A stretch of 64,000 bases of DNA from Apricaphanius iberus (Eukaryota; Chordata; Actinopteri; Cyprinodontiformes; Aphaniidae). Below the pieces are notes generated by a model. That model had not been told where the DNA came from. It made no database searches and saw only the letters and a list, made by a program, of their open reading frames with translations. Of this stretch, positions 38,901 to 52,600 are shown in pieces. Numbering within the stretch: the first letter of the stretch is position 1; every line of letters starts with the position of its first letter. The DNA lies in NCBI GenBank assembly GCA_028564705.1, contig JAPXFQ010001349.1, positions 426,001 through 490,000 of the forward strand, given 5' to 3'. The position numbers and the translations under genes are program-made.

Positions 38901-41220
38901 GTAGATGGTGCTGGACGAACCCTGAGCGACCAAATTGCAGTATGCACAGTGAAAAGGAAGGTTAAATTAGACCTCATCTTAAAAAAAATTTGCATCAATC
39001 AGAGTTGAGCTGCTCTATAAGTTTGACATTAAAATAGAGTTTTACAGCCCTTTATATTAACAGCTAATATAGATCTTAGTGTCCAATATCTAAAAGCTGA
39101 AGGAGAGTATAGGGTAACTGGAAAAGTACAGAGGAAACATTGTCAAAAATTACCATACCAATATTCAAACACACTATTACACTGTCTTTAACTTGTGCAG
39201 TCCTAAAAGCTGATTTTATTAAGCTATAATGGAGAGCACTGTATGGCACAGAGTGTCATGATTCAGCTGCTCAACTGACGGTGAGATCAGAATTGTTGCT
39301 TTAAACTGTAGTTGTGCTTGAAACCGCCAATAAAACAAATGCTCTCATTCATTTGCACCAAATGAACTGTATAAGATAGAATAGTTCAGCAAATAAAAAA
39401 GGAATCCAGGTCACTCATTATTGGAACCACAAAGAATTTCAAAGAGAGGTACAGGTTCTCCTTTCAAGTAAGAGATTAACTTTGAAGAGTTTGCTGAGAA
39501 GCTGCAGCAGGCAGATGTATAAGAAATTCTAGATACAGACCTAGGGTCAATAAGAGCAGATATATCTCTTGACTGAGGTCAGGTTATTTTCTCATACTAA
39601 CCTTATTTCTGACTGAGACACAAATCTAAAAAGCAGCAACATCCAAAGCTGAACAATTCAATGACTCGTGTCATGCTGACAGTGAAAAATCCTAAACTAG
39701 TCAACAGTGGGACTGAATCAAAGCCACTTAGCTCAGTTACAATTTATCTGCTATGAATAGGACGTGAGATCAAAACATAGACAACTACAACTCTAACTGT
39801 TCAGAAACTGATGGTCTGGTTCATAGGGTTACTTCATCATTGCGAATGACATTTAGGTTTGGTGAAGTGTTTTTTTTTTTGTCTTGCAGGTTGAATGTCA
39901 CATTGGAAAGGTGATTACCAAGGCCATGTTTACTTGAAGACAAAACTGCTATACTTTATAAACAGTATAAAACCAGCACCACAATAATCAAAACATCTTT
40001 CCACAAAATCCGGCTAAAATGCTGCAACACATATGCTGGGTCTACTGGTGGCGCTACCACACTTCCAAAGAAAGAAAAGGACACCAAGCATGCACAGTCA
40101 ACCTGGAGGCAAACACGACATATCTAGGTTTACATGAGAGCTTTGTTCACAAGCATATAGTGTGTCTGGTTCTCCAGATCCATTTTTCCCAGCTGCCGAT
40201 ACAGTAGTGACAGCAAAACATATTCTAGGATCCATAATAGGGTCAGCATATGCTTCATCAAGACTGCAACCCCCTACGGCGTCATGTTTGTTTATGTTAT
40301 CACAGAGTTTCACATGTGTGTTAAATATAGAAGTGGGGCAGCAATGTTATCCACTCAGAATATATTTTGGAGAGCTCATAATCACAGACAATTGAGCCAG
40401 TGGTTTGAGATTTCTCAAATTTTGGACCTGGTTTCAAACATGATCGTTTACGGTACACAGGGATATCTTGGTTATCTTAGCTCAATTTATCTGTGAGCCA
40501 CATGCACAAAAAACAGGATAGGGGGCAGAAGGATATGTTATGGTATAAATTACCATGGAGAATTATTCTGTGGAGATGCTTTAAACCAGGCTAAATTCCA
40601 GGATCTATTTAATCTCATCACTTATCTCAGCAGTCACCACAAACTGAAACCACTAATCCAACCAATCGTATGTCCACTAAACATTATTTAAACATAAATT
40701 ATGATTTTAGATGACCTTGCAGTTTCCCATACACTACAAGGCTATTTAATACATAAAATGACAGTATTTGGGACACACAGATCCCACCCACCACAGAATT
40801 TGAAAAAATTATTTTCCTAACTAAAGAAAAGTTCTAAGACGGCCGACCTCAACAAGTATGATCCCAGATTTATGATAATGACGAGGAGAGTTGTTAAAAT
40901 AAAGGCTGTGGAGTATTTTGTGGAATTGCACTTCAGTTTAGGTTTCCCCCAAAATATGACATTTAATCTTTTGGTACATCAGCATCACATGGTCATAAGT
41001 ATAAGGACTTGAAAAAGGAATATGCAAGAAAATGCATCTTTTCAAAAGAAATAACCGGTCTCATAAATGTAGGACTTTTTATTTCTTCCTCAGTGAGGCC
41101 CTAATCCTCCGTTCTATAAAAAAAAACATCCAATATGAATATAAATATTGATCAAAGAGTAGCGTTCTGTTCCTTTATTGTAGGATCACAAAAAGCACAC
41201 TGTACAGCACAAGGATAAAT
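35960..41220. other. AT-rich intergenic DNA, no gene supported
   Basis: Includes one copy of a dispersed repeat (36641-36679), a (TA)n tract (about 36951-36968) and, at about 37000-37090, a short GC-rich piece ('aggcctgggggcttgaggg') that I associate with fish retroelement sequence rather than an exon. No gene structure found. Confidence 0.45.
36641..36679. repeat. Dispersed repeat copy 2
   Basis: 'catttctaagaaatgcc' followed by 'tggagttgggaaatccagc'; partner of 31219-31258. The minus-strand sequence upstream has a further open stretch (MAQHLSGSSSTIFWLPNN, 36639 downward) that is open for 62 codons but unrecognised. Confidence 0.7.
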
Positions 41221-41295
41221 ACCAGAAGTGGGTAGTAATTAGCTACATTTATTGAGTTACATGTACTCGAGTACCTTTAAGAAAATGTACTTTCA

Positions 41296-41449
41296 GATTA
41301 GTTTTGCTCTGTGACTCTGCGATGGACTGGCAACCTGTCCAGGGTGTACCCTGCCTCTCGCCCGTTGACAGCTGGAGATAGGCACCAGCACACCGTGACC
41401 CCTTAAGGATTAAGTTGTTCAGAAAATGGATGGATGGATTAGTTTTGCT
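41296..41449. mobile_element. 128-bp retroposed insertion with 13-bp target duplication
   Basis: GATTAGTTTTGCT occurs at 41296-41308 and at 41437-41449. Between them lie 128 bases containing 'gatggactggcaacctgtcc', 'cctgcctctcgcccg' and a tail of ATGG units (aaaatggatggatg). This is the common 3' end of a fish SINE/LINE family, inserted on the plus strand. The sequence around it ('tactcgagtaccttt', 'cttacttgagtacaatt') is an older, different repeat that is continuous once the insert is removed. Confidence 0.8.
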
Positions 41450-43865
41450 ATGCTGCACTTTTTACTTTTATTCAGTTTAATATATGTTGAAGTAGTACTA
41501 CTCTTACTTGAGTACAATTTTTTGGTACTCCACCCATCTTTGATAAATTCACATTCAAAGGTCTAAATAATGAAGTGATAATAGTAAAGTAGGCACCTTG
41601 CAAGCTTGTAGTATAGGCTACAGCACAAACACAAAAGGCCAATTAATTTGAACAATTTGAACATATTTAACAGAAATCTAAAGCATGCACATGAAGTAAA
41701 ATAATATAAAACAATTGACAGGTTGCCTTTACTAGGCTCATATATTCTGCTGAGCCCAGTACGATGCCTGTGCAGCCACCGGAAGGAACCAGAATGCTCT
41801 TTTATTTGATTATGACATGTTGCCAAATCCCTTCAAATCTTGGAAATCCTAATCCTACTTTTGCGCCATAGGCCTCTGGTTAAATCTATGTAGAAAGGGC
41901 CCGAGCCACTCAGGGATCCAAACATTAAAATGTTGGTTCTGCTGCCAGAAAACTCTACTGATCTCAATCCTTTTAAGAACCCAGTGATAGTTTAGTTAAG
42001 CTTGATGCATTTCTCAACAGTAAAAATTAATAGTGTGATTTATAAAATTTCAGCATACCATAGAAAAACATCCAACAATTGATAATTTACAATTGATAAT
42101 TCCTGTTTTATATTCAGATTTATTTATCGGATAGATGCATGGCTGAAGTGGTTTGAAGTGATGCATTAAGTTTGCATTGTATCACGACATAAATTGCATG
42201 AAACCCATAAACTATCTGATCATAGTATTAAATTATTTCGAAAATATGAATATTTGTCAATAATTAGTAGTGTTTCATTACAATTTCAGTCGAAGCCGCT
42301 GCATAGATAGGTTTATGCTTTTGCCTTACGTCAGCTCTAAATTAATTTATTTTCAAATAAATCAAGCGATCGCCCAGAAATTAATGCCTTCAATACAGCA
42401 GTGTTTGGCGCCATCAAGCGGTAATTTCTGATACAACATTATGCTTATACAAGTGGCCGTTCCTTATATGGACAACTCAAACTTCTTAATTTAAATTTTG
42501 ATACAGGATGAGTCATATGTATATTTTAAGTAGTTTAAATATTAAAATACATTATTCCTATAGTTTTTATTCTCCATCTTCAAAGGGATCTCGCAAAAAT
42601 GCAGCCAGTGAATAAAACGAAAACCAAACAAAATAAAAGTAAGAGTGGGTAAAACACTGATATATAGCCTTGGATTACTATTCTTAAACTGTATATTGAA
42701 TATTCGCCTGCTGTGAATTGAAAAACAAACCGTTATACCCTTTATCATTGTGCACCGAATTCTCATGTTGTGTATAGCTATACATCCAATTTTTCTATTG
42801 AAATGTGTCCTTTTCTACGACAAATATGTAGGATTCGAGTTAGAACACAAAACACGTTAGACTCAGGCTATGAAGATTAAGTGGCCCTACCGAAGATAGA
42901 ACAGAAAACGAAAACAATTAAATAAACCAGATTCAACACAGAAGCAAAGCCGTACTAATACTAAAATATATCTATTATATCGTTTAAAAGGAAACTAGTT
43001 TTTCATTTTATGAAATACAATCAACGATTGATTTGAAACAAGCATCAAGTCTACAGAGGAAAACAAAAAGCCAGCATCACACTCATTACATCGTCAAGTG
43101 GATCAGCTGTGGGAAAATAACATTTAACAATGAGAATAAAACATACCTTCAATCTATCCGATTCTTCAGTTTAGTGAACTTAAATCCATCCAAGTCACAC
43201 AGCGTCGATGAACAAAGAATTAGACCGTTGACTAAACCAATTGGTTTCACTTTTACTTCGGCTCTACAGTAATCCGCAGTTGCTTTAAATTTCCAGCAGC
43301 TGTGGCGAGTCGGCTGTTCAGCAGTTCGGTTGAGCCAAGCTAATTATAGGCCAACTCAAGGGAAAGCAAACACCTATTGCTTATTTGAGACAGTTTTAAA
43401 AGAAAAAAAGACAAAAAACAAATCTAGTTTTGAAAAAAAGGATTTCCACAACTGATGTTAAGCATCGTGTGCTGAAATGAAAGCGAAATGACTGCGGTCT
43501 TTTCTACGGTAACAGATGACGCCTTCACGTCTTCCAGAAATACCCTGCTGACATTAAAGAGACCTGCGGTGTTCTCCACAGTTTGGCCTTTTCTTATGTC
43601 GTGACAGAAAAGTAACACAAATATATAGAAACCGCTCGCTGATGGGCCTAATTCTTTGCTGAATCTATAGTGAAAATGATCTTTGATTTTTTTTTTTCTA
43701 TGACTTATCACTAGAAAGGAGGTTTCAAAAAGTATCTAAGTTTAAACAATTCTTTATTAATATGTATTTTTCATTAAATGCATAGATAGTACAATGGGCT
43801 TATATGTAATTAAATAAATGATTAAAATATATTAGAAACCCAATTTCTGAGGAGTTGAGTTTCTA
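41450..43865. other. Intergenic, no gene supported
   Basis: The older repeat around 41225-41545 ends here; the rest is AT-rich without recognisable features. A 9-bp inverted pair (ATTAGAAAC / GTTTCTAAT) lies at 43832-43867, at the left border of the GC-rich block. Confidence 0.45.
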
Positions 43866-43868
43866 ATA

Positions 43869-45560
43869 TTGGGCTTGGACAGGGGGAGGGTGTGGGGGGT
43901 GGTGACAAAATCAACCTGGGTGTCTAGTGTCTTTTGTTTTGATAGTTGTCCGAATGTTGGGTGGGTTTTAGGTCTCCCTCTGGGATGGGCACGCAAGTGG
44001 CCTTGGGATTCACTGGGCTTGGTGGTGATGCGGCTGTGGGCCCTGGATTGGTCATTAGGGTGTGGGGAAGGATTTCTGTCCACTTATAACATTTTCAGGA
44101 GACACACAGATGCAGGGACATTGCGGTGTGCACACTCTGTCAGCTCCGGGGGGGGGGGGGGTCTCACCTCTGGTGCCAGTGCCCACGGCTTAACTGCAAT
44201 TAGACACTGACGGCCCTGGGTGGGGGATAGGGGTGTCTGGTAGCATTCCCATGTCCCACTCCTCTGTTTCAACTGCACAATGGAGCTACATGAAACAACA
44301 CCCCTTTCGAGCAGGGGGAGAGAGGCTTGGGGTCTTTGCACACCCATGTTCGCTGCCGTTCATCAGGGGTTGGGTTCCGGGAGGTGAGACAGGCTGTCTG
44401 GTCAGGGCTGTTAGGCTGCTCTTGCTACTGTGGACTTTGGCGGTCTGCTCGTCTCCATTCTAGAGGGTAGGGTGTACTTCTCCCGGGTACAGGGGCAAGT
44501 TGCCCTCCTGGGGCATCGGTCCCTGGACCTGGGAGTATAGAGTGTATATAGGGTGTATGAATAAGTGTATAGCGTCCTCTCTTTGTTGTCTTAGTTTGCC
44601 GGTGTAAATGTGTTGCGTAAGAGAGGGTTTGTATGTATGTTTCTCTGCCTACTTGTCAGGTTGAGTCCTCGGCTCCTCTCTTGCCTGACGCATCTCAGGC
44701 CCTACACTAAGTGGGGGCCTATTTCCCCTCCATCACTCCTTGCCGGTAACTGATGCCTCTGCCGGCCGGTGCATTAGTGGCTCTTGCTGTCTGGGGCTGG
44801 ACCGGTCGGCCCTTGTGCAGGCCTGGCTGGGGTGGGCCGGGCGGTGGGTTTATCTGGCCATGGTCCTCCTTTGATTGGTTGGGGCACCTCCTTTGGATTT
44901 GAATGGTTTGGTGGTGTTGTTCGGGTGGCTCGGCGGGGTTTGGACCTGGTGCTCAGTCCACTGCCTGTTCTGTGGGTTCCGGGCCTGTTGGGTTTGTCTG
45001 GCCTTGGTTGGGTGCCTTTTCTCGACGCTCTGCAGGGGGTGAGATCTTGATCTGGGGCTGGTTGGTCGTGGCCTGGGGGGGGGTTGTGTTTCCGTCTCCC
45101 CGGTCTTGCAGCAGCGGGGAACCCTTGTCGGATGATCCCTGGTCAGGGTGGGGCTACCCTGGTCCCCGGGGTCCCCGGGTCCTGGACCGGGCCAACCCTG
45201 GTGTAGCCGTTTGGCGGTGGAGCACCTGGGCTCGCCTCTGCATTGTAGCTGCTGGATGTTCCCCGGGGGCTTTCCTCTGTTCCTTCCTTGGCTGAAAGGT
45301 TGGCCAATGCGACGGGTCACCTGGGGTTCTTTGACTCTGGGGCCCTCTGGCCGTCCGTGTCCCCATACTCCTCCATGTCTGCGTCGATTGCTGTTCAGTG
45401 GATTGGCAGCTCCTCACACCAGCTGTCCGGCACTCGTGCCGGGAAATCTTTTGTGCACCTGCATGCTCACACACGGACGGGTGCTTCTTGCTGCTTTATG
45501 GTGTCCTCCACTCTCCTTCAGTTCTTCAGAATATTACTCCTTATCTGTGTAGGTTTGTTT
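43869..45560. repeat. GC-rich block of unknown origin, probably repeat-derived
   Basis: About 1.7 kb of strongly G-rich plus-strand sequence in otherwise AT-rich surroundings, with a 14-base G run (44148-44161) and a 9-base G run near 45077. Overlapping open frames of 100-156 codons occur on both strands (for example 45148-45552 plus and 44850-45320 minus); they are rich in Gly, Trp, Pro and Arg and look like by-products of base composition rather than proteins. No known domain or terminal repeat was recognised. Dispersed teleost repeats of similar character exist, but I cannot name the family. Confidence 0.5.
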
Positions 45561-48500
45561 TGGAGTCTGACAAAAGCTGCAGACTAAGCAGTATGTTGAA
45601 CATCACCATCGTATCCTCCATTGTTAAATGCGAAGCCTAGCAACAGACACCCTACTCACTAAAGCAGACCTCCGTGATCGTAAACTGGCTATCAGTAAAA
45701 TAAAACACCTATCTCTAACACTTCTCCAGTTTTGCGTTTTCTTTAATCCACATATGAAAAGTCAGGCTGTCTGTGTACAGAGCTGTTCGTTTATACATAC
45801 ACGCTGCCACAACAGACAAAGTGTTTGCGTCGACTTCGGAGAGATCTTCCGGGTCAGGTCACTCGCCTCAAACAAAAATACCAAAATCCAAAATGAGCTC
45901 TCGTTAGCCGTTTTTTCCATTTTCCTTTTTTGATCCAAATAAAAAAATCAAATAAGGGTTCGTGATACGTTTTTTCATGTGAAACAAAAAATGAAAAAAC
46001 GAAAAAGGAGTGTGTTTTTGTTTTTTCCTTTTTTTGTTTGAAACGAAAAAACAAACTGCCTGAATGTACACGGACAGGGGACGTTGGTGTTTGCGGATGA
46101 ATTCTTGGGCTGAGGGTGTCATCAATGGTTGGTTGGTGCCAGGGGCTATTCAAGGACATTATTGGTGTATTAATATACCCATTTTTGTATGTTGTGGATG
46201 TGTAGTTTTTATTTCATTTGATTGGATTTGTTTTGTTTATGTTGCTCCATCTTACTATTTATTTATTCTTTATTTTCTTTTTTCTTCTCTTTTGAATTTT
46301 TCCCCCTCTTTGTGTCCATAACCTCAAGAAATTAAACCCACAGCAATCAGTAATAAAGAATTCTGATAGATATTTATCAGGTGGAGTACTATAACGAAAG
46401 CTGTAATGCTCTGCTTGAGAAAGTAAATCTGTTGGATTTATAAATGGTACTCAGATACCAATTCTGACTACTGCACTGCCAGACAGGACACGTTTTATTA
46501 AAAAAAAGAAAACTAACTTCTTAACTTCCTATACATTTAGCTTATACAAATGCAGAAAAAAAATGAATTGTATTTTGTTGTGAATTTATGAGATTACAAA
46601 CTCATAGGCCTCTGGTTAAATTAAGATTATAATGCATAATTGCAAACATATTTAATAGACAAAAAGGTTAAAATTTGGTGCATTTATTTTCAGCACACTT
46701 GAGTGAATATTTTGAAATACCACCCATACAGTTCGGCACATCCCACAGACTTTCTGTGTCCCCTGCACTTCTTTTTTAGACGTTTAATCGGTTAATATTG
46801 GGATATATATTTTTCCGAGCGGTTTTTAAGCGCCCCTTAAGCGTACACATGCCAACACTGGCAGCAGGGAATCACAGACACAGCTACTGCAGAGCAGAGC
46901 AGCATCCCAGCCAGCACTTCCATATGGGTTGAAAAGGGCTGTTTCAGTGGGCATGAACTTCAACTGGGAAAATTTTCTAGGTTTGGTTTCAGTTACATGG
47001 GTCCCATATATGACCCATATATGGGAAGCCTATATGAGGCCTCTTAAAGGTGATGGTGGATTAAGAGTGCATGGGCATCAACTTGCTTGCCAGTTACAGC
47101 ACTCAAGCGTTTATAGTCAGGTCCCAATAGGTTTTTCATAAAAAGAAGAGCCAGATAAATGATACCACTGAATGCTGAAGAATGAGTTACTGCAAAGCAA
47201 ATAGCAAAGTTATAAAGGCCTTACTTCCTCATGACTTGCCAAAATGTTATGGACACTAATCGGAACGTAAAAAAGACCTTTCGACATCACCAGGTAAAGT
47301 TACCACACCTGTGAAAAAAACCCAGGGGAAATGGAGAAATCCGCAGGCAGCAAAGAGAAGCCATCATATTAACTGTGGCTGAAAGTCTGATGAAATCATT
47401 TGTAAAAGTCTGGGATAACTCAACATCCTCTCGCCATATGCAATGTTTCTGAGGTGGTTGAATTCAATAGCAACAAAACCTGAGAGCTCAAAAAAAAAAA
47501 CAGCTACAAAGGGTTGACTAAAGAAATAAAACTACTGAAAGAAACAAATGAAAGCCTGACGTCCATAAGTAAAGTTATTGAATAGAAAGCGGAAGACCAG
47601 GAGTCATGTAAAAGATAGTGGAATTTACACCTCAATCCGTTGCAAGAAGAAAAAGGTGAAAACAATGAAGGTCATGTTTTCTGGACTTTTATTTTCTTTT
47701 TAAGGTGCAGCTCAAATGTTCTATGTTTAAAACAAGCTTTTTGCTGGAAAGGTTAAGTTGAGAGTCACCTTATTTTCATGCAGATCTTTTCTGTGACGTG
47801 CAGCTCTCTGAATGGGTTTTTTTTCTCACAGCCTCACCCTGTCTTGGCTGTGTAATTGAGTGCAACTGTGACTAGTTCTTCCGATCAGCAGCTGAGGCAG
47901 GGTATTACATCAGTGGCAACCAGCAGAGTAGATCAGACCTTGCTCAGACTCTGAAGTCGCCGTTTGGATGTAGTTTTTGTTGAGCATTGGTCTGACCACA
48001 CTTCCCTGGTTGCTGGGGTGTTGTTTATTCCTTTTTCAGAATCAGAAAGGGTTTTAGTACCATATGTTGTGCAAATTCACGACATTAGGAAATTGCTGCG
48101 GTACTTTGTGCAACATACTAAAAAAGACAAAAACTTCAACAAGAATTTCAAGAAGAATAGAAAAACAGTTGTGCAAGACAGGTTCATATATACACGAGTA
48201 CAGGTAATAGTCAGTTCAAAAGGCATAGTATAGACACCATCATGGTGGGATGCAAAGCTTCTCTTTATGAAAACTTCAAATTTTTTATGATATATGACAA
48301 AATAACATTTTTTTTTTTTACAAATACTTATTTTAAAAAAAATACTTAAAAAGTATTTGTATTCTGGAACAAGAAAACTTTTATATCAAAAAGCTGCCTT
48401 TCCTCATGAGACTCCAGTGCATGCACCCAGGATGAGAAGGAAGCGACATTAAGGAGTCGGGGAAGGGGGTGGAGGTAAATGTCTTCCACAGCTTGGCTGC

Positions 48501-48640
48501 TCCACACACGACAGAAGGACTCGGCTGACTGAAAAAAATAGTTAACTGCGTGACTATTTTTGTTAAATAGATTCTTGTAACTTAACTGGGCTCCAAAGGC
48601 AGTTCCTAACTTTCGGTAAACGGAGTTTGATCAGATATTA
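45561..48640. other. Intergenic, repeat-like patches, no gene supported
   Basis: Contains an imperfect inverted stretch rich in A/T (about 45985-46055, 'gaaaaaacgaaaaagg' against 'ccttttttt' and 'gtttgaaacg'), a sequence near 46064-46200 that may continue the GC-rich block, and a perfect 11-bp inverted repeat with a 3-base loop (47002-47026, TCCCATATATG / CATATATGGGA). No coding signal. Confidence 0.45.
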
Positions 48641-48654
48641 TTCCATTACGCAGC

Positions 48655-49110
48655 ATTATGCTGCATTCAGACCGCAGGCTTTGTCGGCGTCAGCAGTGGG
48701 AAGATTACATGTTACGTCTATGGTTGAGGCCTTTGGAGGAGAGTTGGCTCCGTCAACTTTTCAGGCTTTACCTGCGTTTCAAGCTTCAAAGCGCATAATG
48801 GTGCATTCAGACCGCAAGCTTTGTCAGACTCAAGCAACGCTCATAAAGCGACTAGTTCGATGCATATACACAGAAGATAAATTTTTAAGCTGAAGCTTGC
48901 AAAGGTCGTAGGCGGGCCTTTCTCTGTTGGATGTTTGAAACTCTAGCGGATCATGGTTGGCTAGGCAGCATCGACGTCGGGCAACGTCACTACAGTGAAA
49001 CCTTCTGATTGGTTGCCGTGCTGCTTCAAGAGTGTTAGGACCGTCAAAAGTTCAACTAGCTGAACTTCTGCGTTGCTAGCATTATGGTGTGCTCAGACCG
49101 CAAGCTTTGA
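48655..49110. repeat. Three direct copies of a short repeat
   Basis: 'gcattcagaccgcaggcttt' near 48663, 'gcattcagaccgcaagcttt' near 48802 and 'gtgctcagaccgcaagcttt' near 49088, each preceded by CATTATG or CATAATG. Spacing is about 139 and 286 bases. It may be a set of nested or tandemly duplicated transposon ends. Confidence 0.7.
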
Positions 49111-49560
49111 AGAAATTCTGCAAGAAATTAAGGTAAAAATTCCAAATTCAATGGAGCAGAATCAACATACACTGGTAATATTCATAGATCTAAAAAAAGG
49201 TTTTGATACAAGAAATCATGATATATTAACTAAAAAAAATTTATCTGGAATCATGGGAAATCCCATGGCTGGATTAAAAGCTATTTGACTATCACCAAGC
49301 AGTTTGTAAAATTAGGCAATGTTTTCCCAACATCTTTGGATATGACATGTTACGTCCCCCAAGTATCAGTGCTGGGCACAAAACTTTTAACATTGTACAT
49401 TAATGACATACGCATAGTTTAAACAGTACTCAAAAATTTTTTTTTTCCTGATGATAAAAATACCCTCTGTACTGGCAATGATTTGCATGTTTTAACATCT
49501 ATTGAAAGAGTAAATTAAATCGAATTCTTAAGGTTGATAATAAATAATGAAATCAACTGG
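49110..49560 (+). pseudogene. LINE reverse transcriptase relic
   Basis: The first frame reads MEQNQHTLVIFIDLKKGFDT followed by RNHDILTKKNLSGI, an RT palm motif (usual FIDLKKAFDTVNH). Further on, after stops and shifts, pieces recall Q.SVLG.KLF..YIND (about 49360-49410) and a decayed FADDT box near 49450. Stops near 49288 and many shifts show that it is dead. It sits against the tail of the L2 element on the opposite strand. Confidence 0.65.
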
Positions 49561-49640
49561 AAATCACTTATTAAACATTTACAAACAAAAAAATATAGAT
49601 GCATTACAGTATCAAATAAGGCAAAACAGGTTTAAATCAC

Positions 49641-52600
49641 TCAATTCAATTCAATTCAATTCAATTCAGTTTATTTATATAGCGCCATTTCACAACAGAT
49701 GTCATCTCAAGGCACTTTACAAAAAGAGTTATTACAATACAATGTTTAGTGTAGAAATTACAGAACCACAGAAGATTGCGTCGTGGAATTCTCAGCAATC
49801 CCTCATACTGAGCAAGCATGCAGCGACAGTGGGAAGGAAAAACTCCCTTTTAACAGGAAGAAACCTCCGGCAGAACCAGGCTCAGCACAAGCGGTTATCT
49901 GCCGCGACCGTCTGTGGCTTGGAGAATACATAACAGAGACACAGAAAGAGCAATAGAACTGATGCACAAGTTTGTTGCAGGACGTGGAGAATTTTCCGTC
50001 ACTGCAATGCCATCTTAGTCAGGGTCGTCAAGCAGGGCTAATCCGGAGCACCTACTATAATAGAAAACAGGTTAGTGCTTGAATTGACAGCACATCATGC
50101 AGTTGGGGAGAAGTAGGAGAGAAAGTAGGAACAGACCCTAATAATGTCCTCCAACAGCCTAGCCTAAAGCAGCATAGCTACTAACATTAACCTGTCTCCT
50201 AGCTACTAGGAGACCTGGCTACCAACACTCTGTCTGAGTCCTCCTGACCCGTGGACGGTGTAGGGCCGGTAACGGCCCCCGTCATGCCGGGGTCTTCTCG
50301 GAGTCGGGTTGTTTGAGAATGCAGCCCAAAGTGGGTGGTAAACTCCATCTAAGGCTAAATACCGGCACGAGACCGATAGTCGACAACTATCTTAAGGAAA
50401 AATAGACAGAACTGAGAGGACAGAGTTGAAGAGGGCGAGAAACGTTTAAGAGATAAACGGGTGGGGTCCGCACAGTCTGCCCGGGGGATTCAACCCGGCA
50501 GGTAATGGGCGGCCGCACTGTGCGGGAGGATCCCCTTGAGGGACCTCTCTCCGGCGCTGGCTGGCCCCTGTGGGGCGCATTTCTTCCGCGGCGGTAAGCC
50601 GCGACCGGCTCCGGATCTTTACCTGGCTTACATTAATCTATCTCTACCTAGCTACTCTACCTCTTCCTATCTCTTCCTAACTTTTGACACTCTGCCTGAC
50701 TACTAACATTAACCTGTCTCTTCCTATCTACCTGTCTGACCTGACTCTAACTACCTATAAACATATCTCTAACTGTAAGCTTTGTCAAAGAGGAAAGTTT
50801 TTAGCCTAGTTTTAAAGATAGACAAATTGTCTGCTTCACGAACCAACCCTGGGAGCCGGTTCCATAGGAGGGGAGCCTGATAGCTGAAAGATCTGCCACC
50901 CATTCTACTTTTAGAAATCCTAGGAACTACCAGTAAACCTGCAGTCTGAGAGCGAAGGTCTCTGTTAGGAACATATGGAACAATCAGGTCTCTTATGTAT
51001 GATGGAGCTAGATTATTAAGGGCTTTATATGTCAGAAGGAGGATCTTGAATTCTATTCTAGATTTTACTGGGAGCCAGTGAAGAGAAGCTAAAACAGGGG
51101 AAATGTGATCTCTTCTTTTAATATTCATCAGAATCCTAGCAGCAGCATTTTGAACTAACTGAAGACTTTTAATTGTATTCTGTGGACTACCTGATAATAG
51201 ACAGTTACAGTAATCCAGCCTTGAAGTAACAAAGGCATGGACTAGTTTTTCAGCATCATTCCTGGACAGGATGGTTCTAATTTTTGCAATATTCCTAAGG
51301 TGAAAAAAGGAAATCCTACAGACTTCTTTAATGTGAGTTCTAAATGACATATCTTGGTCAAAAATGACACCGAGGTTTTTTGCTTTATTACTGGAGGCTA
51401 ATTTAATGCCGTCCAGGTGAAGGGGCTGACTAAGTAGTTTCTTTTTCAGAGCTTCTGGTCCAAAGACGACAACTTCTGTTTTATCAGAATTTAGAAGCAA
51501 GAAGTTTAGAGTCATCCAAGTTTTTATGTCTTCCAGACATGCCTGTAGTCTACCTAACTGATTGGATTCATCAGGATTTATGGATAGATATAGCTGTGTA
51601 TCATCTGCGTAACTATGGAATTTTATCCCATGCTGCCTAATTATTTTACCAATAGGAAGCATATATATAGTAAAGAGAATCGGCCCAAGCACTGAACCCT
51701 GTGGTACTCCGCAAGTAACTATTGAGGTTGAGGAAGATCTATTGTTTACCTGAACAAACTGAAATCTGTTAGACAAATAAGATTTAAACCAACCTAGTGC
51801 TGTTCCTATTATACCGACACTTTGAAGCCTTTCTATGAGAATATTGTGGTCAACAGTGTCAAAGGCAGCACTGAGATCTAACAGGACCAGAATGGTCACC
51901 AGTCCATTGTCTGAGGCTATGAGAATATCATTAGTAACCTTCACCAGAGCTGTTTCAGTGCTATGATGAGCTCTAAAGCCTGACTGAAACTTCTCAAACA
52001 GCTCATTATTGTTTAAATGCTCACATATCTGGTGTGCAACTATTTTCTCAAGAATTTTAGATAAGAAGGGAAGATTAGATATCGGTCTATAGTTAATTAA
52101 GTCGTTTTGATCAAGAGAGGGTTTCTTAAGTAGAGGTTTAATTACAGCAATCTTAAACTCCTGTGGTACATATCCATTGACTAAGGATAGATTCATTATA
52201 TTTAAAATTGGAGCAGCGATCAGAGGGAAAACTTCTTTTAAGAGTTTAGTTGGGATTGGGTCTAAAACGCAAGTTGAAGGTTTAGATGAAGCTAATAATT
52301 TTAGTACATCACAAAGTTCGGCTGCATTAAAGCAGTTTAAGCATATATTAGGTTCCACCATTTTTGAGGCTGCCTCATTAACTAAGGAGGAAGCAAGCAT
52401 ATTGGGAAGGTTCCCAATTATCTTATTCTTTATGGAGTCTATTTTATTTATAAAGAATTGCATGAAGTCGTCACTGCTTAGAGCTTGGGGAATGGTTGGC
52501 TCGATAGAGCTATGATCCTGTGTGAGTTTGGCAACTGTATTAAAAAGAAACCTAGGATTATTTTTATTCTCCTCGATTAAAGATGAATAATATGCTGTTC

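Noticed and set aside
43424..43711. 95-codon minus frame near the GC-rich block
   Set aside because: No recognisable domain and no splice-compatible partner; it is within the length expected by chance.
43869..45552. Several 100-156 codon frames in the GC-rich block as genes
   Set aside because: They overlap on both strands, lack domains and have the low-complexity composition expected from GC-rich DNA.
47002..47026. Perfect 11-bp inverted repeat with a 3-base loop as a regulatory palindrome
   Set aside because: Short, AT-rich and next to MITE-like sequence, so chance or repeat origin is more likely.
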